Shown one piece after another: positions 23,503-29,469 of a DNA stretch of 29,469 bases. Within the stretch, counting starts at the first letter, position 1. The number at the start of each line of letters is the position of its first letter. The notes beneath the pieces are model-generated. The model did not search any database, was not told where the DNA came from, and worked only from the letters and a program-made list of their open reading frames with translations. Source of the DNA: JAAAOZ01 sp964496595. Its GTDB lineage: Bacteria > Chloroflexota > Anaerolineae > B4-G1 > SLSP01. The position numbers were made by a program, and so were the translations under genes. The stretch covers positions 1 through 29,469 of the forward strand of contig CAZCAI010000039.1 of assembly GCA_964496595.1 (NCBI GenBank), written 5' to 3'.

Positions 23503-24010
23503 TGTTGTGGAGAAATGGGCCACCGGGTTTCGGCTAAGATGGGTCACTCGTAGAGCAGGCGGCAGCGTAACTCCAGAGGAATAATCCGATGACGCTACCC
23601 GTGTTGTTCGATAGGTACCTCCTCTTTCGGCCGGGAGCCGTAAGCTCGGAAGCTGGCCCCCGGTGATGATCACCACAACGGCATTGTGGGTCAGGCGATC
23701 CACGCCAGCCGAGGCCAGCAGGGGATCACCGAACAAGTCGGGCCACTCTTCTGGCGGGCGGTTGCTGGTGAGGAGAATGCTCCCGCGTTCGTAGCGCTCG
23801 TTGATGATGTCGTAGAAGTCCTCCGGGGCCGGTGGGTGGAGGGACTTGAGTCCGAAGTCGTCCAGTACCAGCAAGTCGGGGCGGAGATAGGTCTGGATGC
23901 GGCGCTCGAGGGTGTTGACGAAGAGGGGCGGTGTAGTCGCGCCGACAGGCCTCGTGGGTGAGAGCTTGCGCCAGATGGGTTTTCCCCACGCCCGTGGAGG
24001 TGAACCGTAC
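23503..24010 (-). mobile_element. IS21-family insertion sequence remnant, 3' end
   Basis: The istB remnant (23595-24010) is followed by a terminal region with two direct copies of the IS21-style end motif on the minus strand: GTGACCCAT (23539-23547) and GTGGCCCAT (23515-23523), 24 bases apart, ending near TGT at 23503. The istA gene and the other end are missing, so the element is dead. Its left break lies near 24010. Confidence 0.7.
23595..24010 (-). pseudogene. istB: istB-like ATPase (IS21 helper), degenerate fragment
   Basis: The P-loop part 'TSTGVGKTHLAQALTHEACRR' (about 23935-23995) is in one frame, 'RRIQTYLRPDLLVLDDFGLK' and 'DIINERYERGSILLTSNRPP' through 'GVDRLTHNAVVVIITG' in another, and the typical ending 'ASFRAYGSRPKEEVP' with stop at 23595 in a third. 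This means two frameshifts, one of them an extra G near 23660, plus probable loss of about 20 residues after the P-loop. The 5' end is absent. IstB proteins are AAA+ regulators of IS21 transposition; this copy is not functional. Confidence 0.85.
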
Positions 24011-24071
24011 AGAAATTAAAACCTCCCGAACTGATACTTTTTCCTCGGAAAACGGCTTGTTTTTGGGAGAT

Positions 24072-24683
24072 TTATTTTCTTAGAACAGCCTGATCCTGCG
24101 GCGGCATGGGAATCCGCTTGATTCTGGGGGGCTGCCCCGGCCTCAACACCAGATGCGCCACCGAGGGCGCATCCGGCGCGTTGAAGTACGATGTCGCCAT
24201 CGCCGCGCCGGGATTGACGACCAACACGCCATCGCGGCGCGTCGTGTAGAAGATGTGCGTGTGTCCGAAGACGATCACATCCGCCTGCGGGAAACGCCGT
24301 AAGAGCGATTGGACTATCGCCTCGGTATAGGCGGGGAAGTTCCCGCGCCCCCGTAGGCCGCGCCATGCAGAGCGCGCCTTCCACACGCTTGTCTTGAGCG
24401 GCCCAAGCTGATGGCCGTGCGTCACCGCGATGCGATGTCCGGCCACGTCCACCATCACGCTCTCCGGCAGCGAGCGCCCGCCGCCAGAACGATCCAGCAG
24501 ATGCCGGTTGCCGCGCACGGCGTGGACCGGCGCTATCTCCCGCAGCGGATCTAACGCCCATGGCTCATCGACATCGCCCGCGTGGAGGATTAAGTCCACG
24601 CCGCGCAGGGCCGCGAGCACCGCCGGGGAAATCACCGGCGCGCGATAAGGTACGTGTGTATCCGAAAGTAGGCCAATTCGCAT
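24072..24683 (-). CDS. YfcE/MJ0936-type metallophosphoesterase
   Basis: 203 residues from ATG 24683 (GTG at 24692 is an alternative; neither has a strong ribosome site). Metal-binding motifs of the calcineurin-like fold are present: 'SDTH' (Asp8, His10), 'HAGD' (Asp37), 'RGNRH' (Asn59), 'VTHGHQ' and 'FGHTH'. The family hydrolyses phosphodiesters in two-metal active sites, often in small molecules; the substrate is unknown. The GN-x motif is followed by Arg-His instead of the more usual residue-Asp. It lies downstream of the acyl carrier gene, with a terminator between, and next to a 61-bp gap bordering the IS21 remnant. Confidence 0.88.
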   Translation of the reverse strand: MRIGLLSDTHVPYRAPVISPAVLAALRGVDLILHAGDVDEPWALDPLREIAPVHAVRGNRHLLDRSGGGRSLPESVMVDVAGHRIAVTHGHQLGPLKTSVWKARSAWRGLRGRGNFPAYTEAIVQSLLRRFPQADVIVFGHTHIFYTTRRDGVLVVNPGAAMATSYFNAPDAPSVAHLVLRPGQPPRIKRIPMPPQDQAVLRK

Positions 24684-24701
24684 CGACTGCACTCAAGGAG
24701 A

Positions 24702-24727
24702 AAAGGCCACCGAGGGGGGTGGCCTTT
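24702..24727 (-). terminator. Terminator after the acyl carrier protein gene
   Basis: A 10-bp stem (24702-24711 and 24718-24727), with a six-base loop, is flanked by A and T runs. It lies about 40 bases past the acpP stop and 20 bases before the phosphoesterase start. The minus-strand side ends in TTTT. Confidence 0.7.
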
Positions 24728-24765
24728 GATCGAGAAAAATATAGAAGATAATCCGGCTGAGTCGG

Positions 24766-25014
24766 CTAACTTTGGGCGGCCATCTTCGCTTCGATGTAAT
24801 TCACGGCGTCGCCGACGGTCCTGATTTCGCGCGCGTCCTCGTCGGGAATCCGCCCACCGAATTCATCCTCGAAGCCCATAATCAACTCGACCAGATCCAA
24901 GGAATCGGCCTCAAGATCCTCGCGGAAATTGGCATCGGGCGTCACTTTATCCTCTTCAATCGCCAGAATATCGACAATGATCGCTTGCACTTCCTTAAAA
25001 ATGGCGTCGTCCAT
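24766..25014 (-). CDS. acpP: Acyl carrier protein
   Basis: 82 residues from ATG 25014 (AAGGAG six to seven bases upstream). It carries growing acyl chains on 4'-phosphopantetheine attached at Ser38 in 'EADSLDLVELIMGFEDEFG'. The size, acidity and motif are those of a fatty-acid ACP ('VTPDANFREDLEADSLD', 'IRTVGDAVNYIEAK'). No fab genes flank it, so it is either the housekeeping ACP standing alone or a pathway-specific one. A strong promoter (25092-25120) and a terminator make it a single-gene unit. Confidence 0.95.
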   Translation of the reverse strand: MDDAIFKEVQAIIVDILAIEEDKVTPDANFREDLEADSLDLVELIMGFEDEFGGRIPDEDAREIRTVGDAVNYIEAKMAAQS

Positions 25015-25091
25015 AGTTGTCTCCTTCAAATTGATAGCATTAAGATTTAATTTAAAGATCGCTGGGGTGCCTCTGGGTAACGTGCCAAGTT

Positions 25092-25120
25092 ATTCTATCC
25101 CTAGCAAAGCCAAAAGTCAA
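25092..25120 (-). promoter_or_regulatory. Sigma-70-type promoter for acpP
   Basis: On the minus strand TTGACT (25115-25120), a 17-base spacer and TAGAAT (25092-25097) lie about 78 bases upstream of the acpP start, which fits high expression. Confidence 0.7.
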
Positions 25121-25297
25121 GATTACACTTGCGGCCCAGGGAATGAGTAAGAAATAGCTTCCCCGAGAGGGTGAACCTCCGCGGCCTGTTTTCTAAAAGC
25201 GCTCCTGGCAATTTGATCTTGTTAGCCGACCTGAACGAAACTTACAAATTTATGATATGATGGAGGGGAAGTTGGAGATTGGATACTGGAGGGAGGG

Positions 25298-26461
25298 ATG
25301 AGAGGCGTGAATATTAAAATCGGGTTGATTGTGAATCCCATCGCGGGGATGGGCGGAAGTGTGGGCCTCAAGGGGACGGACGGGGGGATGTACGAGCGGG
25401 CGGTGGAGCTGGGCGCCGATCCGGTGACGCCGCATCGCACGGAAACGATGTTGCAGCACATCGAGCATCGCGACGCGATCCAGTGGCTGACCGCGCCGGG
25501 CGCGATGGGCGCCCAATATCTCGCGGCGGCGGAGATGGATCACACCGTCATCGGGGAGATCGCGGAGAGCGCAGTGACAACCTCGGCGGGGGATACGCGC
25601 CGTATCGCCCAGAGGATGCGCAAGCGCGGCGTGGAGTTACTCGTCTTCGTGGGGGGCGATGGCACCGCGCGCGATATCTACGACGCTATCGCTGGCGACC
25701 TTCCCGTGGTGGCTGTGCCCGCCGGCGTGAAGGTCTACAGCGCGGCCTTCACCTACAGCCCGCGCGCGGCTGCCGGCCTCATCGACGCTTTTATTGAAAG
25801 TGAACAGGGCGATGGCGAGATCGAGATGGCGCAAGAAGAAGTACTAGACATCGACGAGGATGCGTTCCGCGAGGATCATTTGGATGCGCGGCTCTACGGC
25901 TATCTCCGCGTGCCCGACGTGGCGCGCTTTGTGCAGCCGGGCAAGCGCGGCTCGAACCGCGGCGCCTCCTCCGAGGAGAACAAGCGCGACATCGCGGCCT
26001 CGGTCGTCGAGGAGATGGATATGGAGAGCGAGACGCTCTATCTGCTGGGGCCGGGCACCACCGTGCGCGCCATCGCCGAGGCGCTGGAGATCGAGAAGGA
26101 AAAGACATTGCTGGGCGTCGATGCCGTCGCGGGCGGGGAGCTGGTCGGCGCGGATCTGAACGAGGCGGACATTTTAGCGTTGCTCCCGCGCTATTCGGAT
26201 CATTACATCGTCGTCGCGCCGATTGGCGGGAATGGCTTTATCTTCGGGCGAGGGAACAAGCAATTTACGCCGGAGGTGATCCGCCGGGTGGGTGGTGAGC
26301 GGCCCAAGGCGCACATCATCGTCGTGAGCAGCGAGTGCAAAGCGCGCGAATTGCCCGCGCTGCGCGTGGATACCGACGACGCGTTGGATGAGCAGCTCAG
26401 CGGCTACATCGAGGTGCAGATTGGTTACCATCGCGCCCGGATGATGAAGGTGAAGGCCTAA
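25298..26461 (+). CDS. ATP-NAD kinase-like protein (COG3199)
   Basis: 387 residues. 'KIGLIVNPIAGMGGSVGLKGTDGG' (about 7-30) and 'VFVGGDGTARDIYDAI' (GGDGT, 119-123) are the hallmark motifs of COG3199-type NAD/polyphosphate kinase-like proteins (the AcoX superfamily); 'PVVAVPAGVKVYSAAFTYSP' and 'GADGVA'-like regions follow the same pattern ('LLGVDAVAGGELVGADLNE'). It likely phosphorylates NAD, or a related substrate, with ATP; experimental substrates for this branch are few. GGAGGG lies directly before ATG 25298; GTG at 25307 is a possible alternative. A weak -10 (TATGAT) is at 25256. The 3' flank is the repeat at 26484-26567. Confidence 0.88.
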   Translation: MRGVNIKIGLIVNPIAGMGGSVGLKGTDGGMYERAVELGADPVTPHRTETMLQHIEHRDAIQWLTAPGAMGAQYLAAAEMDHTVIGEIAESAVTTSAGDTRRIAQRMRKRGVELLVFVGGDGTARDIYDAIAGDLPVVAVPAGVKVYSAAFTYSPRAAAGLIDAFIESEQGDGEIEMAQEEVLDIDEDAFREDHLDARLYGYLRVPDVARFVQPGKRGSNRGASSEENKRDIAASVVEEMDMESETLYLLGPGTTVRAIAEALEIEKEKTLLGVDAVAGGELVGADLNEADILALLPRYSDHYIVVAPIGGNGFIFGRGNKQFTPEVIRRVGGERPKAHIIVVSSECKARELPALRVDTDDALDEQLSGYIEVQIGYHRARMMKVKA

Positions 26462-26483
26462 ATATATCCTGTGGACGGTTTTA

Positions 26484-26567
26484 TCAGCAGATAGAGCAGA
26501 TGAAGCAGATTTATGCTTGTTTAAGATGCTTCCAAATCTTATCTGCTCAATTCGCTTCATCTGCTGA
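26484..26567. repeat. Dispersed 'CAGCAGAT' element, copy 2
   Basis: TCAGCAGATAGAGCAGATG at 26484-26502 is partly repeated, inverted, at 26534-26567 (CTTCATCTGCTGA). It fills the space between the convergent kinase-like and TetR genes. Related to 1848-1976. As a long imperfect hairpin it may also reduce readthrough. Confidence 0.6.
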
Positions 26568-26568
26568 A

Positions 26569-27264
26569 TTAGCCGGACTCCGTCAATCCCCAGCGGGCGG
26601 GATCGACGCCGAGCACCTCGCCGGTGCCCTGAATCGAGAGCTGGTAGAACATCTGCACCATCGCCTCCGCCGAGTAGGGGTGGTCACTGCCCAGCCACCA
26701 GACGATAGTCGCCTGGAGCGCGCCCCAAAAGTAGTTCGCGATCATCGGCGCGGGCAGGGGGAGCGGATGCCTTTGTTTCTTGGCCCTGGTCTCCAAAATG
26801 CTCTCAAACAAGCCCGTGAGTTTCTCCTGGAACTGCCGGAAGACGAGCGGGCCGCACTGTCCGTTCATAATGAGGCGATACATCTCCACATTCTCCCCCG
26901 CTAATCGGAACATCAACGCGATGACATCCTCGATGCTGACCCCGTTCGAAGCCAACAGGTGGAGAAAATGCTGTTCGATCTCCTCCACGACCTCGCCCGT
27001 GATCTCCTCGCTGCCGACGTTGTCCGCCGACAACAGGCGGAGAAATTGCTGCTCGATCTGCTCCGCCACCTCGCCTGTGACCTCTAAGAGCAGGTCATCC
27101 TTATCCTGATAATGCGAGTAAAAAGTCGTTCGTCCCACATCGGCGCGCTCGGCGATCTCCTCGACGGTGAGCGTGTCGTAGCCGCGTTCGGCGATCAGCG
27201 CGACCAGCGCCTCGCCCAATCGACGTCGCGTGCGGCGCACACGACGATCCACTTTATTAGCCAT
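26569..27264 (-). CDS. TetR/AcrR family regulator with internal duplication
   Basis: 231 residues; ATG 27264 with GGAGA six bases upstream. The N-terminal HTH ('EALVALIAERGYDTLTVEEIAERADVGRTTFYSHYQDKDDLL', about 19-59) binds DNA; the C-terminal part ('MIANYFWGALQATIVWWL') is typical of TetR ligand domains with a terminal helix bundle. Residues 62-87 and 88-113 are a tandem duplication ('TGEVAEQIEQQFLRLL' and 'TGEVVEEIEQHFLHLL'). The ligand and targets are unknown. A 17-bp palindrome (27325-27341) lies at the likely promoter, suggesting autorepression. Confidence 0.92.
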   Translation of the reverse strand: MANKVDRRVRRTRRRLGEALVALIAERGYDTLTVEEIAERADVGRTTFYSHYQDKDDLLLEVTGEVAEQIEQQFLRLLSADNVGSEEITGEVVEEIEQHFLHLLASNGVSIEDVIALMFRLAGENVEMYRLIMNGQCGPLVFRQFQEKLTGLFESILETRAKKQRHPLPLPAPMIANYFWGALQATIVWWLGSDHPYSAEAMVQMFYQLSIQGTGEVLGVDPARWGLTESG

Positions 27265-27324
27265 ATCTATCTCCAGATGATGCCTGATGATCTACAGGAA
27301 ATATAAAAGACACACAGTCCAATA

Positions 27325-27341
27325 ATGAACAGTGTGTTCAT
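27325..27341 (-). promoter_or_regulatory. Palindromic operator upstream of tetR
   Basis: ATGAACA-gtg-TGTTCAT is a perfect 7-bp inverted repeat with a 3-base centre, about 60 bases upstream of the TetR start. A possible minus-strand promoter (TTCATT, 17-base spacer, TTATAT) overlaps its downstream half. TetR family proteins commonly bind such sites in their own promoters. Confidence 0.6.
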
Positions 27342-27522
27342 CATAAATCGAAAGGCGTTTTAGTCAAATGAGCACGCCCCTTGCGAAGGTTGCGGAAATG
27401 ACTTCAAATAGCACGTATTAGGCGCAGCGAGCAGGTTAACGCGACCTTTGACCGCACGTTAACAATGATTGTTGAGGAAGAAGTCCTCACCGCCCGCGAT
27501 GGATACCTAGAAAGCCATCTGA
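27342..27522. other. Gap between tetR and the transposase scrap
   Basis: No intact gene. It has one arm of the CCTTGCGAAGGTT family (27371-27384) and a plus-strand open stretch ('MIVEEEVLTARDGYLES', from 27468) in a different frame from the downstream fragment; this could be an eroded part of the same transposase but I cannot show it. Confidence 0.35.
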
Positions 27523-27531
27523 CGACCGACA

Positions 27532-27807
27532 GTGGCGCGTTATGGCCTAAACTCGACCAATTGGGTGGCCGGAAACTACTGCGCTCCTGAGTGGCGCACC
27601 GTGAGCTTGGAGAAGGCGACCCAGATGATTTATCGCAAGGCGGGGCGGGTGACGTGGCACGCGGATCGGATTGAGGTGGAATTGGAGCCGTACCGCTACG
27701 CCGATCAGCAGCGGGCGATGGAAGTCACCTGTGCGCGGTTCAACGCCGCGAATCCGCACTGGCGCGATGAACGGGCGCTGCGCATCACGGTCGCCGCGGC
27801 TGACTAA
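27532..27807 (+). pseudogene. Transposase C-terminal fragment (probable)
   Basis: The frame opens only after a stop at 27520 and has no ribosome site. The 91 residues end in 'VTWHADRIEVELEPYRYADQQRAMEVTCARFNAANPHWRDERAL', a pattern I associate with the C-terminus of DDE-type transposases in Chloroflexota; the catalytic region is missing. It is probably a degraded insertion sequence. Family unresolved. Confidence 0.5.
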
Positions 27808-27869
27808 TTTCTAATTATGCGGTTGTTAAGGTGCTGGTCAAACCTAATGCTAAATCGAACAAAATCCCC

Positions 27870-27898
27870 TTGACAGCCTTTTCTTTCTACGCTATTAT
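27870..27898 (+). promoter_or_regulatory. Near-consensus sigma-70 promoter for the HTH gene
   Basis: TTGACA (27870-27875), a 17-base spacer and TATTAT (27893-27898) precede the gene at 27942-28145, giving a leader of about 37 bases with AGGAGG in it. Confidence 0.8.
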
Positions 27899-27941
27899 AG
27901 GGATGCAGTTCTTTCACGTAACCGAAGGAGGTGGGGCTTGT

Positions 27942-28145
27942 ATGACATACCGTGACTGGACGACGGTGGAGCTCGCCGAGCTTGCGAAGGTGAGCAGCGC
28001 ATACATCCGCAAAATACTGATTTCGGGCAAGCTGAAGGGTGTTAAGCGAGGCCGCGATTGGTTTATCGAGGATGAGGATGCGCGAGAATGGCTGGCAGCT
28101 CGAGGGATTGAGTTGCCAGAGGAAGGATCATCGCAAGACGATTGA
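27942..28145 (+). CDS. Excisionase-like helix-turn-helix DNA-binding protein
   Basis: 67 residues from ATG 27942, with AGGAGG about ten bases upstream. 'TTVELAELAKVSSAYIRKILISGKLKGVKRGRDWFIEDEDAREWLAARG' is a MerR-like winged HTH of the excisionase (HTH_17) family: an N-terminal recognition helix followed by the 'G-x-x-W-x-I' wing. Such proteins are recombination directionality factors or small repressors. The strong promoter and the tRNA-Lys 3' end 141 bases downstream are consistent with a leftover of an integrative element, but no integrase lies next to it; the nearest tyrosine recombinase is 17 kb away. Confidence 0.82.
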   Translation: MTYRDWTTVELAELAKVSSAYIRKILISGKLKGVKRGRDWFIEDEDAREWLAARGIELPEEGSSQDD

Positions 28146-28163
28146 TCAGTAGGTAGAAAGCAA

Positions 28164-28200
28164 ATGAGGCCGCTCGCCCGTCAAAGCATTGCGGCCCCAT
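28164..28200. other. Inverted repeat after the HTH gene
   Basis: ATGAGGCCGC (28164-28173) and GCGGCCCCAT (28191-28200) pair with one mismatch around a 17-base loop, shortly after the HTH gene stop. No T-tract follows on either strand, so the function is uncertain. The rest of the gap up to the tRNA holds nothing recognised. Confidence 0.4.
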
Positions 28201-28286
28201 TAACCGATTATTGCACCTTTACAGACACAATAGTCGTGGACTTTGAGAGTTCACACGGAGTTTACCGTACCCTCAAAACCTTTAAA

Positions 28287-28360
28287 TGGGTCGTACAGGA
28301 TTCGAACCTGTGGCCCTGGGCTTAAAAGGCCCCTGCTCTACCGGGCTGAGCTAACGACCC
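28287..28360 (-). tRNA. tRNA-Lys (anticodon UUU)
   Basis: Folds as a 7-bp acceptor stem (GGGTCGT/ACGACCC), D arm GCTC/GAGC, anticodon loop CTTTTAA with UUU at 34-36, a 5-base variable region, T arm ACAGG-TTCGAAT-CCTGT and discriminator A at 28287. No CCA is encoded. The first pair of the anticodon stem is G-A (27-43), a mismatch; the other four pair. A strong promoter lies just upstream. Confidence 0.95.
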
Positions 28361-28371
28361 ACGTATTTTGC

Positions 28372-28399
28372 AGTATATCACGCCGACCCTAAATGTCAA
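28372..28399 (-). promoter_or_regulatory. Promoter for tRNA-Lys
   Basis: On the minus strand TTGACA (28394-28399), a 16-base spacer and TATACT (28372-28377) end about 12 bases before the mature tRNA 5' end. It overlaps the last codons of the DUF123 gene. Confidence 0.75.
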
Positions 28400-28835
28400 T
28401 AAAACGCGCGCCCGGCAGTTGGATCGCCGCCGGGCACGTGCTGTCCCAGTAGGTCAGATGCGCGGCGCACGTGCAATCGGAGGCGCCGAAACGCGGAACG
28501 ATGATCCGGGCGCGGGGATCGGCCAGAAGATGCTGCGCCCACTCGCATTCGATGCGCTGTTCCGGGGCCAGCCACACGGCGCGAGGCTGCGTGTACGGTC
28601 GCACATAATCGATGTGCCAGTGCTGTCTGGCGGTCTGGCTCAGGTGCCGCCCGACGCGCGCGCCCAATCCACCCGGGCCGAAGGCGCTGCCCACATAGAG
28701 ATACAATCCCGCCGGCAGCGTGTGCTCCCCCAGCGCACCGACGGTGCAGGTCATCGCCTGCAGAAGCTCCAGCCCGAGCGCGTAGGTGCCCCGCTCGCAA
28801 CCTACACATACTAGGTCTGGAACTGATAATTCCAC
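28389..28835 (-). CDS. DUF123 / GIY-YIG-like protein
   Basis: 148 residues from GTG 28835; GTG 28853 is an alternative, and both overlap the end of the upstream gene. The DUF123 pattern is clear: 'GTYALGLELLQAM', 'LPAGLYLYVGSAFGPGGLGARVGRHL' and 'HWHIDYVRPY'. The domain is GIY-YIG-like and is found alone or fused to endonuclease III in archaea and some bacteria, where it is presumed to act on nucleic acid; its activity is not established. C-terminal cysteines ('DCTCAAHLTYWDSTC') may bind metal. It is the last of three overlapping or adjacent minus-strand genes. Confidence 0.85.
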   Translation of the reverse strand: MELSVPDLVCVGCERGTYALGLELLQAMTCTVGALGEHTLPAGLYLYVGSAFGPGGLGARVGRHLSQTARQHWHIDYVRPYTQPRAVWLAPEQRIECEWAQHLLADPRARIIVPRFGASDCTCAAHLTYWDSTCPAAIQLPGARFIDI

Positions 28836-29020
28836 AGCTTCCCGCTCAACCACGTCAAAACTACACCCATACCGATCGCGAACGCCCCTGCGAGATCCAT
28901 CAAATACACAGCGTGGTCGCTATCCAATTGCCAGATCCGGGCGCCTTCTAGCGCCGGCGGGAGAGCTAACGTGAGCAATCCTAAGAAGATAAATGCAACG
29001 CCCGCGCCGCTCAGCGCCAT
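28811..29020 (-). CDS. Small membrane protein, 69 aa
   Basis: From ATG 29020 the product has two hydrophobic helices ('ALSGAGVAFIFLGLLTLAL' and 'LMDLAGAFAIGMGVVLTWL'). No Shine-Dalgarno precedes it. ATG 29104 has a better one (GGAAGGGG) and would add 28 mostly polar residues read in another frame of the Trm112-like gene. No family recognised. It lies between the Trm112-like and DUF123 genes in one apparent operon. Confidence 0.55.
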   Translation of the reverse strand: MALSGAGVAFIFLGLLTLALPPALEGARIWQLDSDHAVYLMDLAGAFAIGMGVVLTWLSGKLWNYQFQT

Positions 29021-29049
29021 CACGGGCCAGTTGTACGACGTTGGGGATC

Positions 29050-29298
29050 TCAGCTCTCGTCCGGCGGCGGGACCGGCAAATCCTCGACCGACGTAGTGAT
29101 CCATTTGTCCCCTTCCTCGATCAACATCACGGGAATCTCCTCGCGGATTGGATACTTACGCTCGCAATCCTGGCACACCAGCCAACTTTCTTCACGGACC
29201 AACGACAATTGGCCCGGATCTTCCAAATCCTCGCGGCGGGTCTCGCCACTGACACAGTGCGGACAGCGCAAAATCCCTAACAAACCTTGATTGACCAT
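29050..29298 (-). CDS. Trm112 family protein
   Basis: 82 residues from ATG 29298 with AGGAGGT four bases upstream. It has the short Trm112-like fold with two zinc-site pairs, 'CPHC' and 'CQDC', and the family's 'LLGILRCPHC', 'WLVCQDCERKYPIREEIPVML'. In yeast and archaea Trm112 activates RNA and protein methyltransferases; bacterial members (YcaR-like) are often near lipid A genes, which is not the case here. It is first in a three-gene unit behind a promoter at 29346-29374. Confidence 0.9.
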   Translation of the reverse strand: MVNQGLLGILRCPHCVSGETRREDLEDPGQLSLVREESWLVCQDCERKYPIREEIPVMLIEEGDKWITTSVEDLPVPPPDES

Positions 29299-29345
29299 CG
29301 TACCTCCTGGCAAACACTTGCTCCTGTTGAACAACTACATAAAGC

Positions 29346-29374
29346 AGTATACCACGCCGGAGTGTGTTTCACAA
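29346..29374 (-). promoter_or_regulatory. Promoter for the Trm112-like operon
   Basis: On the minus strand TTGTGA (29369-29374), a 17-base spacer and TATACT (29346-29351) lie about 48 bases before the start codon. Confidence 0.65.
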
Positions 29375-29383
29375 CCCCCCAAG

Positions 29384-29412
29384 TTGCAACCTTTGCCAGC
29401 GTTGGTTATAAT
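29384..29412 (+). promoter_or_regulatory. Plus-strand promoter pointing out of the window
   Basis: TTGCAA (29384-29389), a 17-base spacer and a perfect TATAAT (29407-29412) drive a gene that must start beyond the right edge. It is back to back with the Trm112 promoter. Confidence 0.6.
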
Positions 29413-29469
29413 TAAATTGGGTGTAAACACTCTTAGTTACCTTCACTGCATTTGTCATATGTAGAAAAT

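Noticed and set aside
23047..23874. Apparent single protein fusing an istB segment to HU
   Set aside because: HU has its own ribosome site, start, promoter and an upstream terminator; the join is a chance open frame through decayed IS sequence.
28287..28360. tRNA pseudogene because of a G-A pair in the anticodon stem
   Set aside because: All other arms pair, the anticodon loop is standard and a strong promoter precedes it.

Overview
The window looks like chromosomal DNA of a GC-rich member of the Chloroflexota (Anaerolineae/Caldilineae type). This is inferred from style: a Thr/Pro-rich anchored surface protein with repeated 'PTP' stretches, a DUF951 plus MGDG-synthase-like glycosyltransferase pair, heterodimeric ABC exporters, and gaps littered with short AT-rich or palindromic repeats of the kind common in that phylum. 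There is no rRNA or other strict taxonomic marker; the only RNA gene seen is one tRNA-Lys. Most genes lie on the minus strand.

Layout. 1-890: 5' part of a secreted-type serine hydrolase (beta-lactamase fold), cut by the window edge. 1142-1783: small coiled-coil/GAF protein. 2005-5248: S1-domain RNA-binding protein and FtsK/SpoIIIE translocase in one overlapping operon. 5358-8017: membrane-embedded 7TM-GAF-HTH regulator downstream of a GNAT acetyltransferase. 8157-10778: tightly overlapping operon of tyrosine recombinase, purine nucleoside phosphorylase and a membrane-anchored surface protein. 10847-12613: a small unknown protein, then DUF951 coupled to a GT28 glycolipid glycosyltransferase. 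12821-17191 (plus strand): YgiQ-type radical SAM protein, a second radical SAM protein with C-terminal SPASM-like cysteines, and a carotenoid-desaturase-like FAD oxidoreductase one base behind it. 17254-20965: two half-ABC exporters whose motifs fit an asymmetric heterodimer with one degenerate ATP site; a terminator sits in the leader of the first-transcribed half.

21364-24010 is an accessory patch: a 'three-Cys-motif' Gp37/Gp68-type protein, its TcmP partner (broken by a frameshift/deletion), an HU-like protein coupled to TcmP, and a decayed IS21-family istB remnant. Then come a YfcE-like phosphoesterase, acyl carrier protein, a COG3199 ATP-NAD-kinase-like protein, and a TetR regulator with an internal 26-residue duplication and a palindromic operator upstream. 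The right end holds a transposase C-terminal scrap, an excisionase-like HTH protein behind a near-consensus promoter, tRNA-Lys(UUU), a DUF123 protein, a small membrane protein and a Trm112-like zinc protein, ending with back-to-back promoters.

The most unusual items are the HU-TcmP-three-Cys cassette, the membrane-tethered GAF/HTH regulator, the leader terminator ahead of the ABC exporter, the TetR duplication, and several families of dispersed inverted repeats, one of which supplies the C-terminus of an ABC transporter.
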